From the NCBI GenBank assembly GCA_021405325.1, contig QWII01000004.1, positions 1 to 64,000 on the forward strand: a DNA stretch of 64,000 bases, in the 5' to 3' direction. The position numbers and the translations under genes were made by a program. Source of the stretch: Caldilinea sp. CFX5. Lineage in GTDB: Bacteria; Chloroflexota; Anaerolineae; Caldilineales; Caldilineaceae. Within the stretch, counting starts at the first letter, position 1. Each line of letters opens with the position of its first letter. Below, piece by piece: positions 41,874 to 50,626 of this stretch. A model generated the notes under the pieces. That model was not told the DNA's origin and did not search any database. It was given only the letters and a program-made list of their open reading frames with translations.

Positions 41874-42928
41874 TAGAAAATCTCCTGGGTCATGGGATTG
41901 AGCCGGTGGCACTCTTCCTGAAGCCACATTACACGGCGGACACTTTGTGGGGTAATCGCTAATGACTTACCTTCGCGAATCGTGCTATAGAGGTCTTGGT
42001 AGAAACCAGTGGCATACTCACCAGCGGAGCCGGTCAGTTCCCAGCTATCTTCGTGCCAGGTCAGTTCGTCGCGGTTGTAGCTACGGTTGGGCGTGGGGCG
42101 AATGTCGAGTTCGCGCGGCGGAAACTCGGCATCGACCACCCACTTCCAGCGCAGTTGACGAGTGCTGCCGGCCAGACCGCCCCGTGTCCCCATCACATGC
42201 CAGGTCTCCGGCGAATAGGCGCTACAACTGCTGATCTCAATGTCTAGCGTCGGCGCGCCCGGTCCTTTGACCACTAACTTGAGATGATCGTCGGCGTCGC
42301 CCAGGGTCAAGGTGCGATCCAGGTGACAGAAGACTTCGCTAATTTCATGGTCGCCGTAGAGTTGGAGCGCCATGTCAAGAAAGTGGGGGCCGGTGTTGTT
42401 CAGGCTGCCGCCGCCAAACTTTTGCAGCGTCTGCCAATCCCAGCGCCGGCTAAAGCGCGATTCGGTGAGGCGGATCTGCACAATGCGCCCCAACAGACCG
42501 GAGTCGATGATCTCTTTGACCTTGCGAAAATCAGGGTTGTAGCGGCGCTGTTGAAAGATGGTCAGCACTTTGCCAGTGGTTTCGGCGGCGGCGACCATGC
42601 GGTCGGCATCGGGCAACGAGGTCGCCATCGGCTTTTCGCAGACCACATGTTTACCGGCTTGCAGGGCATCAATTGCGGCCTGCGCATGGACAAAGCTGGG
42701 TAGCGAGACCACCACCAGCTCCACGGCAGGGTCGGCCAGCAACGCGGCGTAGTTGTCATAGGCTTGACAGTCAAACCGTTCAATGGCTTCTTCCCGCCGC
42801 GCCGGGTCAGCATCGACGACGGCGACGACTTGGAAATGTTCATTCATTGGTGCTAAGAGATGGGCGTGAATATCCCAACCGCTGCGGCCCAGGCCGGCAA
42901 TGCCCACCCGGATTGGCGTTTGTGTCAT
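41873..42928 (-). CDS. Gfo/Idh/MocA-family oxidoreductase
   Basis: 351 residues. NAD(P)-binding Rossmann fold at the N-terminus (VGIAGLGRSGWDIHAHLL), the conserved cis-Pro motif VCEKPMATS at about residue 95, and a C-terminal alpha/beta domain with GPHFLDMALQLYGD. It is the first gene of a four-gene operon (oxidoreductase, isomerase-like, methyltransferase, dehydratase). Oxidises or reduces a sugar-like substrate; the exact compound is not readable. Confidence 0.93.
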   Translation of the reverse strand: MTQTPIRVGIAGLGRSGWDIHAHLLAPMNEHFQVVAVVDADPARREEAIERFDCQAYDNYAALLADPAVELVVVSLPSFVHAQAAIDALQAGKHVVCEKPMATSLPDADRMVAAAETTGKVLTIFQQRRYNPDFRKVKEIIDSGLLGRIVQIRLTESRFSRRWDWQTLQKFGGGSLNNTGPHFLDMALQLYGDHEISEVFCHLDRTLTLGDADDHLKLVVKGPGAPTLDIEISSCSAYSPETWHVMGTRGGLAGSTRQLRWKWVVDAEFPPRELDIRPTPNRSYNRDELTWHEDSWELTGSAGEYATGFYQDLYSTIREGKSLAITPQSVRRVMWLQEECHRLNPMTQEIF

Positions 42929-42998
42929 GTGGCAGTTCCTTTCACTTTGGCGAATCGGGCCATGTAACCCGTCTTGTGGTAAAGTAGGGTGACTACGC

Positions 42999-43056
42999 CG
43001 CTCGTAGCCGGTCCGTGACCGGCGATGGGTCGCCGGTCACGGACCGGCTACGAGCG
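42999..43056. repeat. Hairpin repeat family C, copy 3
   Basis: Perfect 26-bp arms starting CGCTCGTAGCCGGTCCGTGA, loop ATGGGT. One compensated base pair (TCG/CGA instead of TCC/GGA) relative to copy 1, and the loop is close to the reverse complement of copy 1, so it sits in the other orientation. Confidence 0.9.
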
Positions 43057-43134
43057 AAGTTTAATCGTTACCTCTATTCTAGCGCATTGTGTGGATCTTT
43101 ACAATTTGTTGCGAATCGCTTGCAGGAGGCGAAG

Positions 43135-44349
43135 ATGACTAATAGCCCGGATGCCCAAGCCCAACGGCCAACCCACCGCGCCCCGATTGATCTGGTTGAC
43201 CCAACCGATGCCGCCGCCGGTTTTACGCTTTTGCCGGACTTCCAACGCTTTAACCAGAAGGACGATCTCTTTCGCCGCTCGTGGTGGGATGAACGCATCC
43301 GCAGCGAAAAGAGCAGACTCTTCTATGCCACCTATCGCGAGCCGCTCAAAAGCTGGCGCAAGGCCGAGGGCTTTACGCAAAAAGATTATGCCCTCCGCAA
43401 CGCCGCCTGGCATGTCAGCGACATTTTCACTGAACTCAAGGAAGATCAGGATCGGCGCGAGGGCTTTTCCGATGACTTTACCCTCTATCGCGATGTTGCG
43501 CCGACGCAGACCGACATCGGTACACCAGCGGAAGCTGCCGCCGAAATCAAGCGGGTGGCGAAAAGCTTTGGCGCTGATCTGGTAGGGATCACCCATTTTG
43601 ATGAGCGCTGGCTCTACCAACAAAAATTTAGCGATCTGCGCCAGCAGGAAAAAGCGCAAGAACTCCCCGCCGGTCTCACCAATGTCATCGTCACCGCCCA
43701 GGCGATGGATTATGACCTGATCCGCACCGTCCCCTCGGCGCTCAGTGGTGCGGCGACCGGGTTGGGTTATTCGCATGATGCGTTGGTGGTGCTTTCGCTG
43801 GCCCAGTATATTCGCAACTTGGGTTATCAAGCCATTGCCAGCATGAATGACACCGCGCTGGCGATCCCGCTGGCGATCAAAGCCGGGCTGGGCGAATATG
43901 GGCGCAACGGGTTGCTCATCACCAAGGAGTTTGGTCCCCGCATTCGCCTTGGCAAAATCTTCACCGATCTGCCGCTAGCGCATGATCAACCCATCCACTT
44001 TGGCGTCAAAGCATTTTGCACCATCTGTCGCCGGTGCGCCGACGGTTGCCCGGTGAAAGCCATTCCCCAGGGGGAGCCGACAGCAGAGCGGCACAATCAG
44101 TCGAATATCCAGGGTGTACGCAAGTGGTCAGTCGATGCCGAGAAATGTTTTGGCTATTGGGCGGCGCAAAATAGCGACTGTTCGATCTGTATTCGCGTTT
44201 GTCCCTATAACAAGGACTATGGCAAGTGGTGGCATCGGGTAGGGCAACGGCTGGCAGGAACGCCGCTGCGTCGCGTCATGTTGGCGCTTGATAAGTGGTT
44301 GGGTTATGGTGAACGAATGCGTCCCAAAGAGTGGTGGCAGCGGCCCTAA
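43135..44349 (+). CDS. Reductive dehalogenase-like cobalamin/Fe-S protein without Tat signal
   Basis: 404 residues from the ATG at 43135 (AGGAGGCGAAG directly upstream). The central part has the corrinoid-binding features of RdhA-type enzymes (FGADLVGITHFDERWLY, then AIPLAIKAGLGEYGRNGLLI). Two [4Fe-4S] motifs follow: CTICRRCADGCP (about 295-306) and CFGYWAAQNSDC-SICIRVCP (about 338-357). No twin-arginine signal and no RdhB anchor gene nearby, so it would be cytoplasmic, unlike respiratory dehalogenases. QueG-like enzymes have related clusters but a different size and end. The substrate is unknown. Confidence 0.85.
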   Translation: MTNSPDAQAQRPTHRAPIDLVDPTDAAAGFTLLPDFQRFNQKDDLFRRSWWDERIRSEKSRLFYATYREPLKSWRKAEGFTQKDYALRNAAWHVSDIFTELKEDQDRREGFSDDFTLYRDVAPTQTDIGTPAEAAAEIKRVAKSFGADLVGITHFDERWLYQQKFSDLRQQEKAQELPAGLTNVIVTAQAMDYDLIRTVPSALSGAATGLGYSHDALVVLSLAQYIRNLGYQAIASMNDTALAIPLAIKAGLGEYGRNGLLITKEFGPRIRLGKIFTDLPLAHDQPIHFGVKAFCTICRRCADGCPVKAIPQGEPTAERHNQSNIQGVRKWSVDAEKCFGYWAAQNSDCSICIRVCPYNKDYGKWWHRVGQRLAGTPLRRVMLALDKWLGYGERMRPKEWWQRP

Positions 44350-44351
44350 AG

Positions 44352-45920
44352 CTATAAGGATTTGACTTCTTCCGTCTGCCAATCATCGATCATGCGCTTT
44401 GTGGTATTGAAATTTGCACCGATACAAGTGATCGGCTTTCCCCGCAGTTGATACTTTTGATAATAGGCATGATCCTGGATCTGTTGGAGCGCTATTTTGG
44501 CGTCTTTATCCAGCTTGAATTCAAAGAGATAGATGCGCTCATCCAGTTCAACAACAGCATCAATGCGCCCATCATGGGTGCGGACTTCGGCATCAATGCG
44601 GACGCCGATGAGCTTGAAGATCAGGTAGAAGATCGTCTGATAATACTTCTCATAATCCAGGTGCAAGTCATAGTCAATATTGGCGAAGAGCGCTTTGAGC
44701 ACACTAAAGAAGAGTGGCAGATCATGCGCCTTGAGAGCATCAATCATGCGCCACAGATGTGCTTCGCTCAAGCCCTGCTGGGTGTTACTGAAAGCATCCA
44801 GTAGATAGACCAAAAAGGCGTTTTCGACTTCGTAGTTGGGGTAGCCAAGCCGATACCGTTGTGATGCCGGCTCATAGTGCTTCATGGTCAGATAGCCGGT
44901 TTGGAAAAGTAGTGGGACAATCGCAAGGTTTTCAATGTCATAAGTGCTGAACGCTAATTCCCCCAACTCCATTTCGCTGACCTGCTCAATGTTATAATTA
45001 CGCTGGTGGATCAACTTAATGAGGAAAGTCGGCGTGCCACTCTCAAACCAGTAGTTGGCAAAGCGTTGATGATAGAAGAAGTGCATGGTTGAGTATGGGT
45101 TATAGACATTCTCTGCCTCCGGCGCAAAACAGAAGCCGTCGTACCAATGGCGCATCTTGTCGAGAAATGCCTCTTTTTCCATTGCTTCTCTTTCGGCAAA
45201 TTGCGTAATATACTCGGCCAAATTTTGCCGAATTTCCACGTCTGTCAGTCCAAGCGCCGTGGCAAAAGCTGTATTCATCGTTAGATCCGTCAGATTGTTG
45301 AGATCCGAGAAAACACCAACCTTGCTAAACTTACTGATACCGGTAATAAAGGCAAAGCGAATATGGCGCTCCATGGCTTTGATAACACCATAAAAGCCTT
45401 TCAATACATCGCGAATTTTCTTTGCTTCTGCCAAGTTACTGAGATTATCGAGCAAAGGCTTATCATATTCGTCAATCAAAATCACCACTTGTTTGACTTG
45501 CTCCTGGGCTGCCAGCTTTTGAATTAAATGACGAAAGCGGCGGTAGTGCGGCCCAGCACTTAAAGTGACGCCATAACTGGTAGCCACTTCTTCGAGATAG
45601 GTATTAATCGTCTCTTTCAGTTCCTCCGCCGTCTTGATCGGCTCCTGACCAAAGTCAAGACGGATGACCGGGTAGGTTTGCCAGGCATAATCACTGCTAT
45701 CAATCCACAACCCACGAAAGAGATCCCGGTTGCCACGCAACAATTCTTCTAAAGTTGAAAGTAAAAGGCTTTTTCCAAACCGACGTGGGCGCGACAGAAA
45801 CCAGGCCCCTGTTGGTTGCTGCACCAGTTGGTAAATGTACTTCGTCTTATCTACATACAGATAATCACCTGTAATGATTTTCCGAAAACTGGATGTGGTT
45901 GTTGGCAATCGCTTTAGCAT
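44352..45920 (-). CDS. AAA-ATPase-like / PD-(D/E)XK nuclease family protein (DUF1703 type)
   Basis: 522 residues. It starts with TTTSSFRKIITGDYLYVDKT, the signature of this family, then a degenerate P-loop LSRPRRFGKSLLLSTLE and a Walker B-like VVILIDEYDKPLLD. The C-terminal 120 residues form the PD-(D/E)XK nuclease-like part: GRIDAVVELDERIYLFEFKL contains the D, E and K. The family is common and variably copied in Bacteroidetes and Chloroflexi; its role is unclear, defence or mobile-element linked. It converges on the RdhA-like gene with 2 nt between stop codons. Confidence 0.92.
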   Translation of the reverse strand: MLKRLPTTTSSFRKIITGDYLYVDKTKYIYQLVQQPTGAWFLSRPRRFGKSLLLSTLEELLRGNRDLFRGLWIDSSDYAWQTYPVIRLDFGQEPIKTAEELKETINTYLEEVATSYGVTLSAGPHYRRFRHLIQKLAAQEQVKQVVILIDEYDKPLLDNLSNLAEAKKIRDVLKGFYGVIKAMERHIRFAFITGISKFSKVGVFSDLNNLTDLTMNTAFATALGLTDVEIRQNLAEYITQFAEREAMEKEAFLDKMRHWYDGFCFAPEAENVYNPYSTMHFFYHQRFANYWFESGTPTFLIKLIHQRNYNIEQVSEMELGELAFSTYDIENLAIVPLLFQTGYLTMKHYEPASQRYRLGYPNYEVENAFLVYLLDAFSNTQQGLSEAHLWRMIDALKAHDLPLFFSVLKALFANIDYDLHLDYEKYYQTIFYLIFKLIGVRIDAEVRTHDGRIDAVVELDERIYLFEFKLDKDAKIALQQIQDHAYYQKYQLRGKPITCIGANFNTTKRMIDDWQTEEVKSL

Positions 45921-46023
45921 GATCCTCTACCTGGCTCGCATCTTCCCAATTCATGACCACCAATCGACTCTACCCTGCCTCATTCTACCACAAAGCCGAA
46001 ACTTTCAACAGCCGTCCGCCAAA

Positions 46024-46065
46024 GTGGACAAAAAGTGAACAGCTTCTGACCTGGAAAGTGAACAA
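46024..46065. repeat. Short dispersed motif (GTGAACAGCTT ... GGAAAGTGAACAA), copy 1
   Basis: GTGGACAAAAAGTGAACAGC followed by TTCTGACCTGGAAAGTGAACAA. A related sequence lies at 63174-63226 and a shorter one near 58709-58735. All are in upstream regions. It may be a degraded repeat or a regulator site. The remaining gap 45921-46145 shows no gene. Confidence 0.45.
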
Positions 46066-46145
46066 TGGCTACCGCTATCCTTGTGATCGCTGCGCAGCGT
46101 TTTTCAAACTGTTCTCGCAAGCCGTATTTTCACAAGGAGAGTTTT

Positions 46146-47711
46146 ATGACGGCACCAGTCAAACGTTCGTTGACCAACACGCTTTATCTGCTGTTGGCCT
46201 TCCTGTTACTACTCAGCAGCGTGCTTCTCAGTCAGAGCAGCACGGTCAGCGCTTCCAGCCATCGCGAAGCGCCCCTGATTTCCCGCGACCCGCTGGCCGA
46301 CACCACCGATCTCTATGCCTTTGTCAGCCCGGACAACCCGGACACCGTCACCTTGATCGGGTCGTGGATTCCCTTTGAAGCACCCCAGGGTGGTCCCAAC
46401 TTTTCCACCTTTGCCGACGATGTGATCTACGAAATTCATGTGGACAATATCGGCGACGCCAAGGCTCATATCACCTATCGCTTCACCTTCCAGACAACCA
46501 TCGCCAAGGACGCGACCTTCCTCTACAACACCGGGCCAATCACGTCGCTCGATGATGAGGATCTGAACATGCGCCAAACCTACAAGGTCGAAGAAATTGT
46601 CAACGGCAAAGCGACCGTCCTAGGTGAAGACTTGCCCGTGCTCCCGTCCCATATCGGCCCCAAGTCCACGCCGGACTTTGCGTCGCTCTGGCAATCCTCA
46701 ATTCAGACCATTGCCGTAGACGAGGGCGACATGATGGTCTTTGCCGGCCCCACGGATGATCCCTTCTGGGTCGATCTGGGTTCGATCTTTGATCTGCTCT
46801 CGCTGCGCCCGCAGGCCGCTCCCGTCGGCTATGAAGGTGGCCCCAGCCAGGGGATTGATGGTCTTTCCGGCTTCAATGTCCATAGCATTGCGCTCCAGAT
46901 TCCCATTGACCGCATCTTGAAGGATGCCGGCGACAACACTGTCATCGGCGTCTGGGCCACCAGCAGCCGACAGGCCGTGCGCGTCTTTGGCGCCGGCAAC
47001 ATCCAAAACGTGGGGGATCCCGTGCAGATTTCCCGTCTGGGGATGCCGTTGGTCAATGAAGTGGTGCTGCCGTTGGCACTCAAGGATGCCTTTAACAGCC
47101 TCAAGCCGGAGCAGGATTACGATGTTTATACCAGCGACACCTACGCCGGTGAACTGCTCGCCAACAGCGTCTTCAACCCCGAAGTGGGGACGTTGCTCAA
47201 CGCGCTCTATGGTGTGCCGCTGCCCGCAAAAGAACGCAATGACCTAGTCTCGATCTTCTTCACCGGCATGGTGACGACCAAAGATTTTGACCTGATCACC
47301 CCCGGTGGTAAAATCACCGTGCCGGCGGGGACAAATGTCAACCAGCCCAAGAATGTGCGCCCGGCGGAGATGCTGCGCCTGAACCTGGCCAAACCCTTCC
47401 GTCCCGGCGTCGAAGGCAGTCTCTGCTCGCCCGAACCGAACTACAAATTGGGTTTGCTCGGTGGCGATGCTTGTGGGTTCCCCAACGGTCGCCGCTTGCA
47501 GGATGATATTACCGAGATCGAGTTGCTGGCCGTGGCTGGCGCAGCCTACCCGGTGCTGACCGATGACACCTTTGACTTCAACCCCGACCTGATCGGCGTC
47601 CTCAACGACGGGATCGACAACAACGACAAGGAATTCCAGGCAAGCTTCCCCTACCTCGCGCTGCCTCATCGGGGGCTGGATTTCCGTAGCAATGGGAATT
47701 GGGGCGAATAG
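46146..47711 (+). CDS. Secreted DUF4331 family protein
   Basis: 521 residues from the ATG at 46146 (AAGGAGAG upstream). Signal peptide LYLLLAFLLLLSSVLLSQ, cleavage after VSA. The mature part begins SSHREAPLISRDPLADTTDLYAF, typical of DUF4331, and the repeated aspartate-rich strands and final PYLALPHRGLDFR are also typical. The function of the family is unknown; members are extracellular. A 24-bp hairpin follows the stop. Confidence 0.93.
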   Translation: MTAPVKRSLTNTLYLLLAFLLLLSSVLLSQSSTVSASSHREAPLISRDPLADTTDLYAFVSPDNPDTVTLIGSWIPFEAPQGGPNFSTFADDVIYEIHVDNIGDAKAHITYRFTFQTTIAKDATFLYNTGPITSLDDEDLNMRQTYKVEEIVNGKATVLGEDLPVLPSHIGPKSTPDFASLWQSSIQTIAVDEGDMMVFAGPTDDPFWVDLGSIFDLLSLRPQAAPVGYEGGPSQGIDGLSGFNVHSIALQIPIDRILKDAGDNTVIGVWATSSRQAVRVFGAGNIQNVGDPVQISRLGMPLVNEVVLPLALKDAFNSLKPEQDYDVYTSDTYAGELLANSVFNPEVGTLLNALYGVPLPAKERNDLVSIFFTGMVTTKDFDLITPGGKITVPAGTNVNQPKNVRPAEMLRLNLAKPFRPGVEGSLCSPEPNYKLGLLGGDACGFPNGRRLQDDITEIELLAVAGAAYPVLTDDTFDFNPDLIGVLNDGIDNNDKEFQASFPYLALPHRGLDFRSNGNWGE

Positions 47712-47736
47712 TAGAAGAATTACAGTGAGTAGGAAT

Positions 47737-47795
47737 GGGTGATTGGGTGATTCGGTGATTTCGACAAGCTCAATCACCGAATCACCCAATCACCC
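47737..47795 (+). terminator. Perfect 24-bp hairpin after DUF4331 gene
   Basis: Arms GGGTGATTGGGTGATTCGGT-type with exact complement and 11-base loop. No long T-run. Probably 3' end of the upstream gene, or a repeat. Confidence 0.6.
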
Positions 47796-47827
47796 ATCTT
47801 TGCCCGAACTGCCGTGAGAGCGACGTT

Positions 47828-48454
47828 ATGAACAGTTACCATCAACCCATCCAACCCTTCTTTGACACCACCGATAGTGACGTTGCCACCGCGCTCACCT
47901 ATGTCCGGGCAGTACAATTGCGCTTGAAAACGGATCGACGACGGGCTTTTGCCTCGTTGCAGGATCTCTTTCGCGATGGCGAGCCGCCGGATGCGCCGCT
48001 GGATGGGCGCTATGGCGGCCAGTTGTTGGCCTTTGACATCGCCCCCGGCTTGACCAAGCTGGCCGATACAATGGCGGCGCAATGGCGCTTCTGGCTGGGT
48101 AAAACCTTTGATGCGCCGCAGCGCATGGGGGACGACATCTATCTACGCACCTTTTTACGGCGGACACGCCTCTTTGCGCCAAAATATCAGAATTACATTG
48201 ATGATACACCGCAGACCTGGCGCGTCTTCCCCTTCCGCACGACGTTGACCGACAGCATTGTCAATACCTCGCTGCCGGTGCTGCGTCTCGACTATGATCT
48301 GCCCATCAACCCGCGCCTGAGCGTGGCGCGCACGATGGACGAAATTGTGCAACTGGCGGATGGCGTCTACCTGGGGCGGGCGTTTGTCCACTGGTGGTGG
48401 GGGCGGTGGCAGCCGGTCGCCTACTTTGTGTTGCGACCGGCGTCTTCAGAGTAG
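47828..48454 (+). CDS. Hypothetical protein
   Basis: 208 residues with no signal peptide, membrane segment or cysteine. The sequence is rich in aromatic and Arg residues (WRFWLGKTFDAPQRMGDDIY, then HWWWGRWQPVAYFVLRP at the end). It lies 117 nt after the DUF4331 gene on the same strand, with a hairpin between. No family recognised. Confidence 0.7.
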   Translation: MNSYHQPIQPFFDTTDSDVATALTYVRAVQLRLKTDRRRAFASLQDLFRDGEPPDAPLDGRYGGQLLAFDIAPGLTKLADTMAAQWRFWLGKTFDAPQRMGDDIYLRTFLRRTRLFAPKYQNYIDDTPQTWRVFPFRTTLTDSIVNTSLPVLRLDYDLPINPRLSVARTMDEIVQLADGVYLGRAFVHWWWGRWQPVAYFVLRPASSE

Positions 48455-48501
48455 GATGACACGTAATTGAGCCGCCTTCCATTCGTCTTCGTCTTCATAC
48501 C

Positions 48502-48548
48502 CTATTGACAAAAAGTGTAATACATAGTATGATACTTCTTGTCAATAG
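48502..48548 (+). promoter_or_regulatory. Promoter and operator of RelE/HTH toxin-antitoxin pair
   Basis: TTGACA (48505-48510), 17-bp spacer, TATGAT (48528-48533): the best sigma-70-like promoter in the window. It is enclosed by an inverted repeat CTATTGACAA (48502-48511) and TTGTCAATAG (48539-48548), which would let the antitoxin repress its own operon. Confidence 0.8.
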
Positions 48549-48574
48549 CCTTCATGTAAGTCTGTGAGGACAGG

Positions 48575-48949
48575 TTGCGTATCTTTAAAAATGCTTGGTT
48601 TCGTCGCTTTGCACGCCAGGAAGAAATCGATGATCAACGCTTACTCGAAGCAATTGCTAGAGCCGACAAGGGTCTTATTGATGCAGATCTAGGTGGGTGC
48701 GTAATCAAACAAAGGATTGCCAAGCCTGGACGAGGTAGATCCGGTGGCTATCGTACGATTATCATATTTAAACAAGATACCAGAGCATTTTTCGTGTACG
48801 GGTTTGCCAAGAGCAAACGTGATAACATTGAGAAGCATGAGGAAGAGGCTTTCAGAAGAGCTGCGAAAGAACTACTTGCCCTTTCGGATGCGCAGATTGC
48901 GCAATTGATTGAAAAGAAAGAATTGACGGAGGTGATCAATGACGACTAA
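48575..48949 (+). CDS. RelE/HigB-type toxin
   Basis: 124 residues from a TTG start (GAGGACAGG upstream). It matches the RelE/HigB-2 layout: RIFKNAWFRRFARQE at the start, CVIKQRIAKPGRGRSGGYRT with the basic Arg/Lys cluster and the final strand FFVYGFAKSK. The tail is acidic. Such toxins cut mRNA in the ribosome or inhibit translation. Its stop overlaps the next gene by 11 nt. Confidence 0.88.
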   Translation: MRIFKNAWFRRFARQEEIDDQRLLEAIARADKGLIDADLGGCVIKQRIAKPGRGRSGGYRTIIIFKQDTRAFFVYGFAKSKRDNIEKHEEEAFRRAAKELLALSDAQIAQLIEKKELTEVINDD

Positions 48950-49262
48950 ACGTCAATACCAATCAGAGGCATTGGGCGCCATCCATGAAACGATGAATGC
49001 GTTATATGAGATTGGCGCGATTAGTAAAGTTACCATGCGCGAATTTGATGAGATGTGTCTCGAACCGGTTTTGGAGCTAAAACCAGAAGAGATTCGCTCG
49101 CTACGCGAGCGCGAAAACGTTTCACAGCCGGTTTTTGCCCACTACCTGAATGTCTCCAAAAACCTTGTCTCTGACTGGGAGCGGGGCAAACGAAAACCAG
49201 GCGGCCCTGCTTTAAAGTTGTTGCATGTGATTCAGAAACATGGGCTGCAAGTGGTGGCTTAG
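48939..49262 (+). CDS. XRE-type antitoxin (HigA-like)
   Basis: 107 residues. The C-terminal helix-turn-helix is SLRERENVSQPVFAHYLNVSK (read in two parts: SLRERENVSQ and FAHYLNVSKNLVSDWE), and the protein ends in HKHGLQV-like strand. It overlaps the toxin gene. Toxin before antitoxin is the reverse of most type II systems but normal for HigBA-type pairs. It probably binds the inverted repeat around the promoter. Confidence 0.9.
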   Translation: MTTKRQYQSEALGAIHETMNALYEIGAISKVTMREFDEMCLEPVLELKPEEIRSLRERENVSQPVFAHYLNVSKNLVSDWERGKRKPGGPALKLLHVIQKHGLQVVA

Positions 49263-49369
49263 TCGCTTGACCGTGCGTCACTCAAGCCAATGTGTTTGAA
49301 AAGGCTTTCACTAACTGAAAAAAATTATCGGCGCACAACATAACATCATTGTCAGGGTGGTCAACGAAA

Positions 49370-49406
49370 CGATTAGTTTGACAATATAACATTATCAAAC
49401 TAATCG
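49370..49406. terminator. Hairpin after toxin-antitoxin operon
   Basis: 12-bp arms CGATTAGTTTGA and complement, 13-base AT-rich loop, between convergent genes. Confidence 0.6.
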
Positions 49407-49424
49407 CTGGAATTCGTCAACAAG

Positions 49425-49799
49425 CTACCCCTTGACGTAGGCGAACTTCTCTGCCACTTTGCCATCGCGCACGCGGAAAACATCGACGCCACGGATATGT
49501 CCGCGCGAACCATCCGCCGCAACCCACCGGTAGAGCCAACGAACAACACAGCGGTCCTCCGCCGCAAAGATATCCGCGGTTTCAAAGATGGCATGGGGCG
49601 AAGCGGCAAAGAATTGCTCCCAAAAGGCGCGGACCGCGGCTTGCCCAACATACCGTTCGCCATCCGGTGGGGGTGATGTATTTTCAAAAACACAATCCTC
49701 TGTCATCGCCGCCATAACGCCGTCGACATCATGGCGGTTGAAGGCGTCATTGAAACGTTGAATGGCGGCGAGCGTCTCTTCCTGCACCTTGTCAATCAT
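49425..49799 (-). CDS. SnoaL-like / NTF2-fold protein
   Basis: 124 residues, good site GGAGG before the ATG. The fold pattern of SnoaL-like enzymes is visible: FNDAFNRHDVDGVMAAMTED, GQAAVRAFWEQFFAASP, and final strands RGVDVFRVRDGKVAEKFAYV. It could be a hydrolase or isomerase or simply a binding protein. Substrate unknown. It is a single gene with no clear operon partner. Confidence 0.88.
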   Translation of the reverse strand: MIDKVQEETLAAIQRFNDAFNRHDVDGVMAAMTEDCVFENTSPPPDGERYVGQAAVRAFWEQFFAASPHAIFETADIFAAEDRCVVRWLYRWVAADGSRGHIRGVDVFRVRDGKVAEKFAYVKG

Positions 49800-49869
49800 A
49801 AGGAAATACCTCCGTTTTTATCTGTGCTTTATCGGGTTCTTTGGAAATTCAAGACAGCGGCGGTGACGA

Positions 49870-50520
49870 TTAGGGTCGCCAAACTTCTACTTCTGAATCA
49901 CTACTTGCCTCAATCAGCAACAATTGGGCGCGCCAGTCGACCAGCAGAAGGCCATCGCTTGCGTTTGCTTTTATAAAAGCGTCGGTTAGGCGAGAATCAT
50001 CCGGATCCCTACCCACCTCTGCGCCGAGAACGGGAATGTTCTCGTTGTCAACATAGCCATAGAGGGTGATATTTCCGCCGAGGGGAATGGTAAAGCCATC
50101 TTTCACACGACCGGAAAAGGCGTTAAAGGTGAATAAAATTGGTGCTGAACCAGCTTTTACGCCAAACAGTTGCTCGACTTTTTCCAGTGGGCGCGCTGCC
50201 GACAAAACCGGAATCCGCTGAATTTTACGCAAATAGGCTTTGCTCCAGCCCTGCTGCACCCGATGCGCCTGTTCAAATTGTTTGTATTCCTTGAGGGTTT
50301 GTTGTATGGTCGCTAATTGACGCCTGGGAAAGAACTCAATTTGACACCACTCATCTTCGTGAAAAGCAAAATCCTCATCGTCAGGCTGCTCACGCAATGG
50401 CTCTAATGGCGCAAGATCGTCTGATAGGGTGGGAATCGTAAACAAAATCTTTTTGGGATCAACCCATTGGATATTTTCTGATTGAGGTTTGCCAAATAGA
50501 GATGTAAGAAAATTTTTCAT
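49870..50520 (-). CDS. Hypothetical protein, acidic
   Basis: 216 residues. No signal peptide or membrane helix. N-terminal FLTSLFGKPQSENIQWVDP; an acidic patch DDEDFAFHEDEW (about 47-58); middle part basic. Later strands read GGNITLYGYVDNENIPVLGAE. The ATG has AAG..AGG-like weak site. Family not recognised. A gene with a very different profile lies behind it. Confidence 0.65.
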   Translation of the reverse strand: MKNFLTSLFGKPQSENIQWVDPKKILFTIPTLSDDLAPLEPLREQPDDEDFAFHEDEWCQIEFFPRRQLATIQQTLKEYKQFEQAHRVQQGWSKAYLRKIQRIPVLSAARPLEKVEQLFGVKAGSAPILFTFNAFSGRVKDGFTIPLGGNITLYGYVDNENIPVLGAEVGRDPDDSRLTDAFIKANASDGLLLVDWRAQLLLIEASSDSEVEVWRP

Positions 50521-50626
50521 TTGTCTTGCCTAGATTTATCATGCCGTCAACCGCTACGTCTTCGTGTGCTACCCTACTGCCGCAATGCGCATTGCCACAG
50601 TAAGACGAAGCACCCGGCGACCAAAA

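Noticed and set aside
42999..43056. tRNA-like hairpin
   Set aside because: A perfect single hairpin without cloverleaf or anticodon arm; it belongs to repeat family C.
43135..44349. QueG (epoxyqueuosine reductase)
   Set aside because: Cluster motifs and N-terminus are closer to RdhA-type; no queuosine genes nearby. Not fully excluded.
46065..46145. Upstream extension of the DUF4331 gene
   Set aside because: Signal peptide and ribosome binding site fix the start at 46146.
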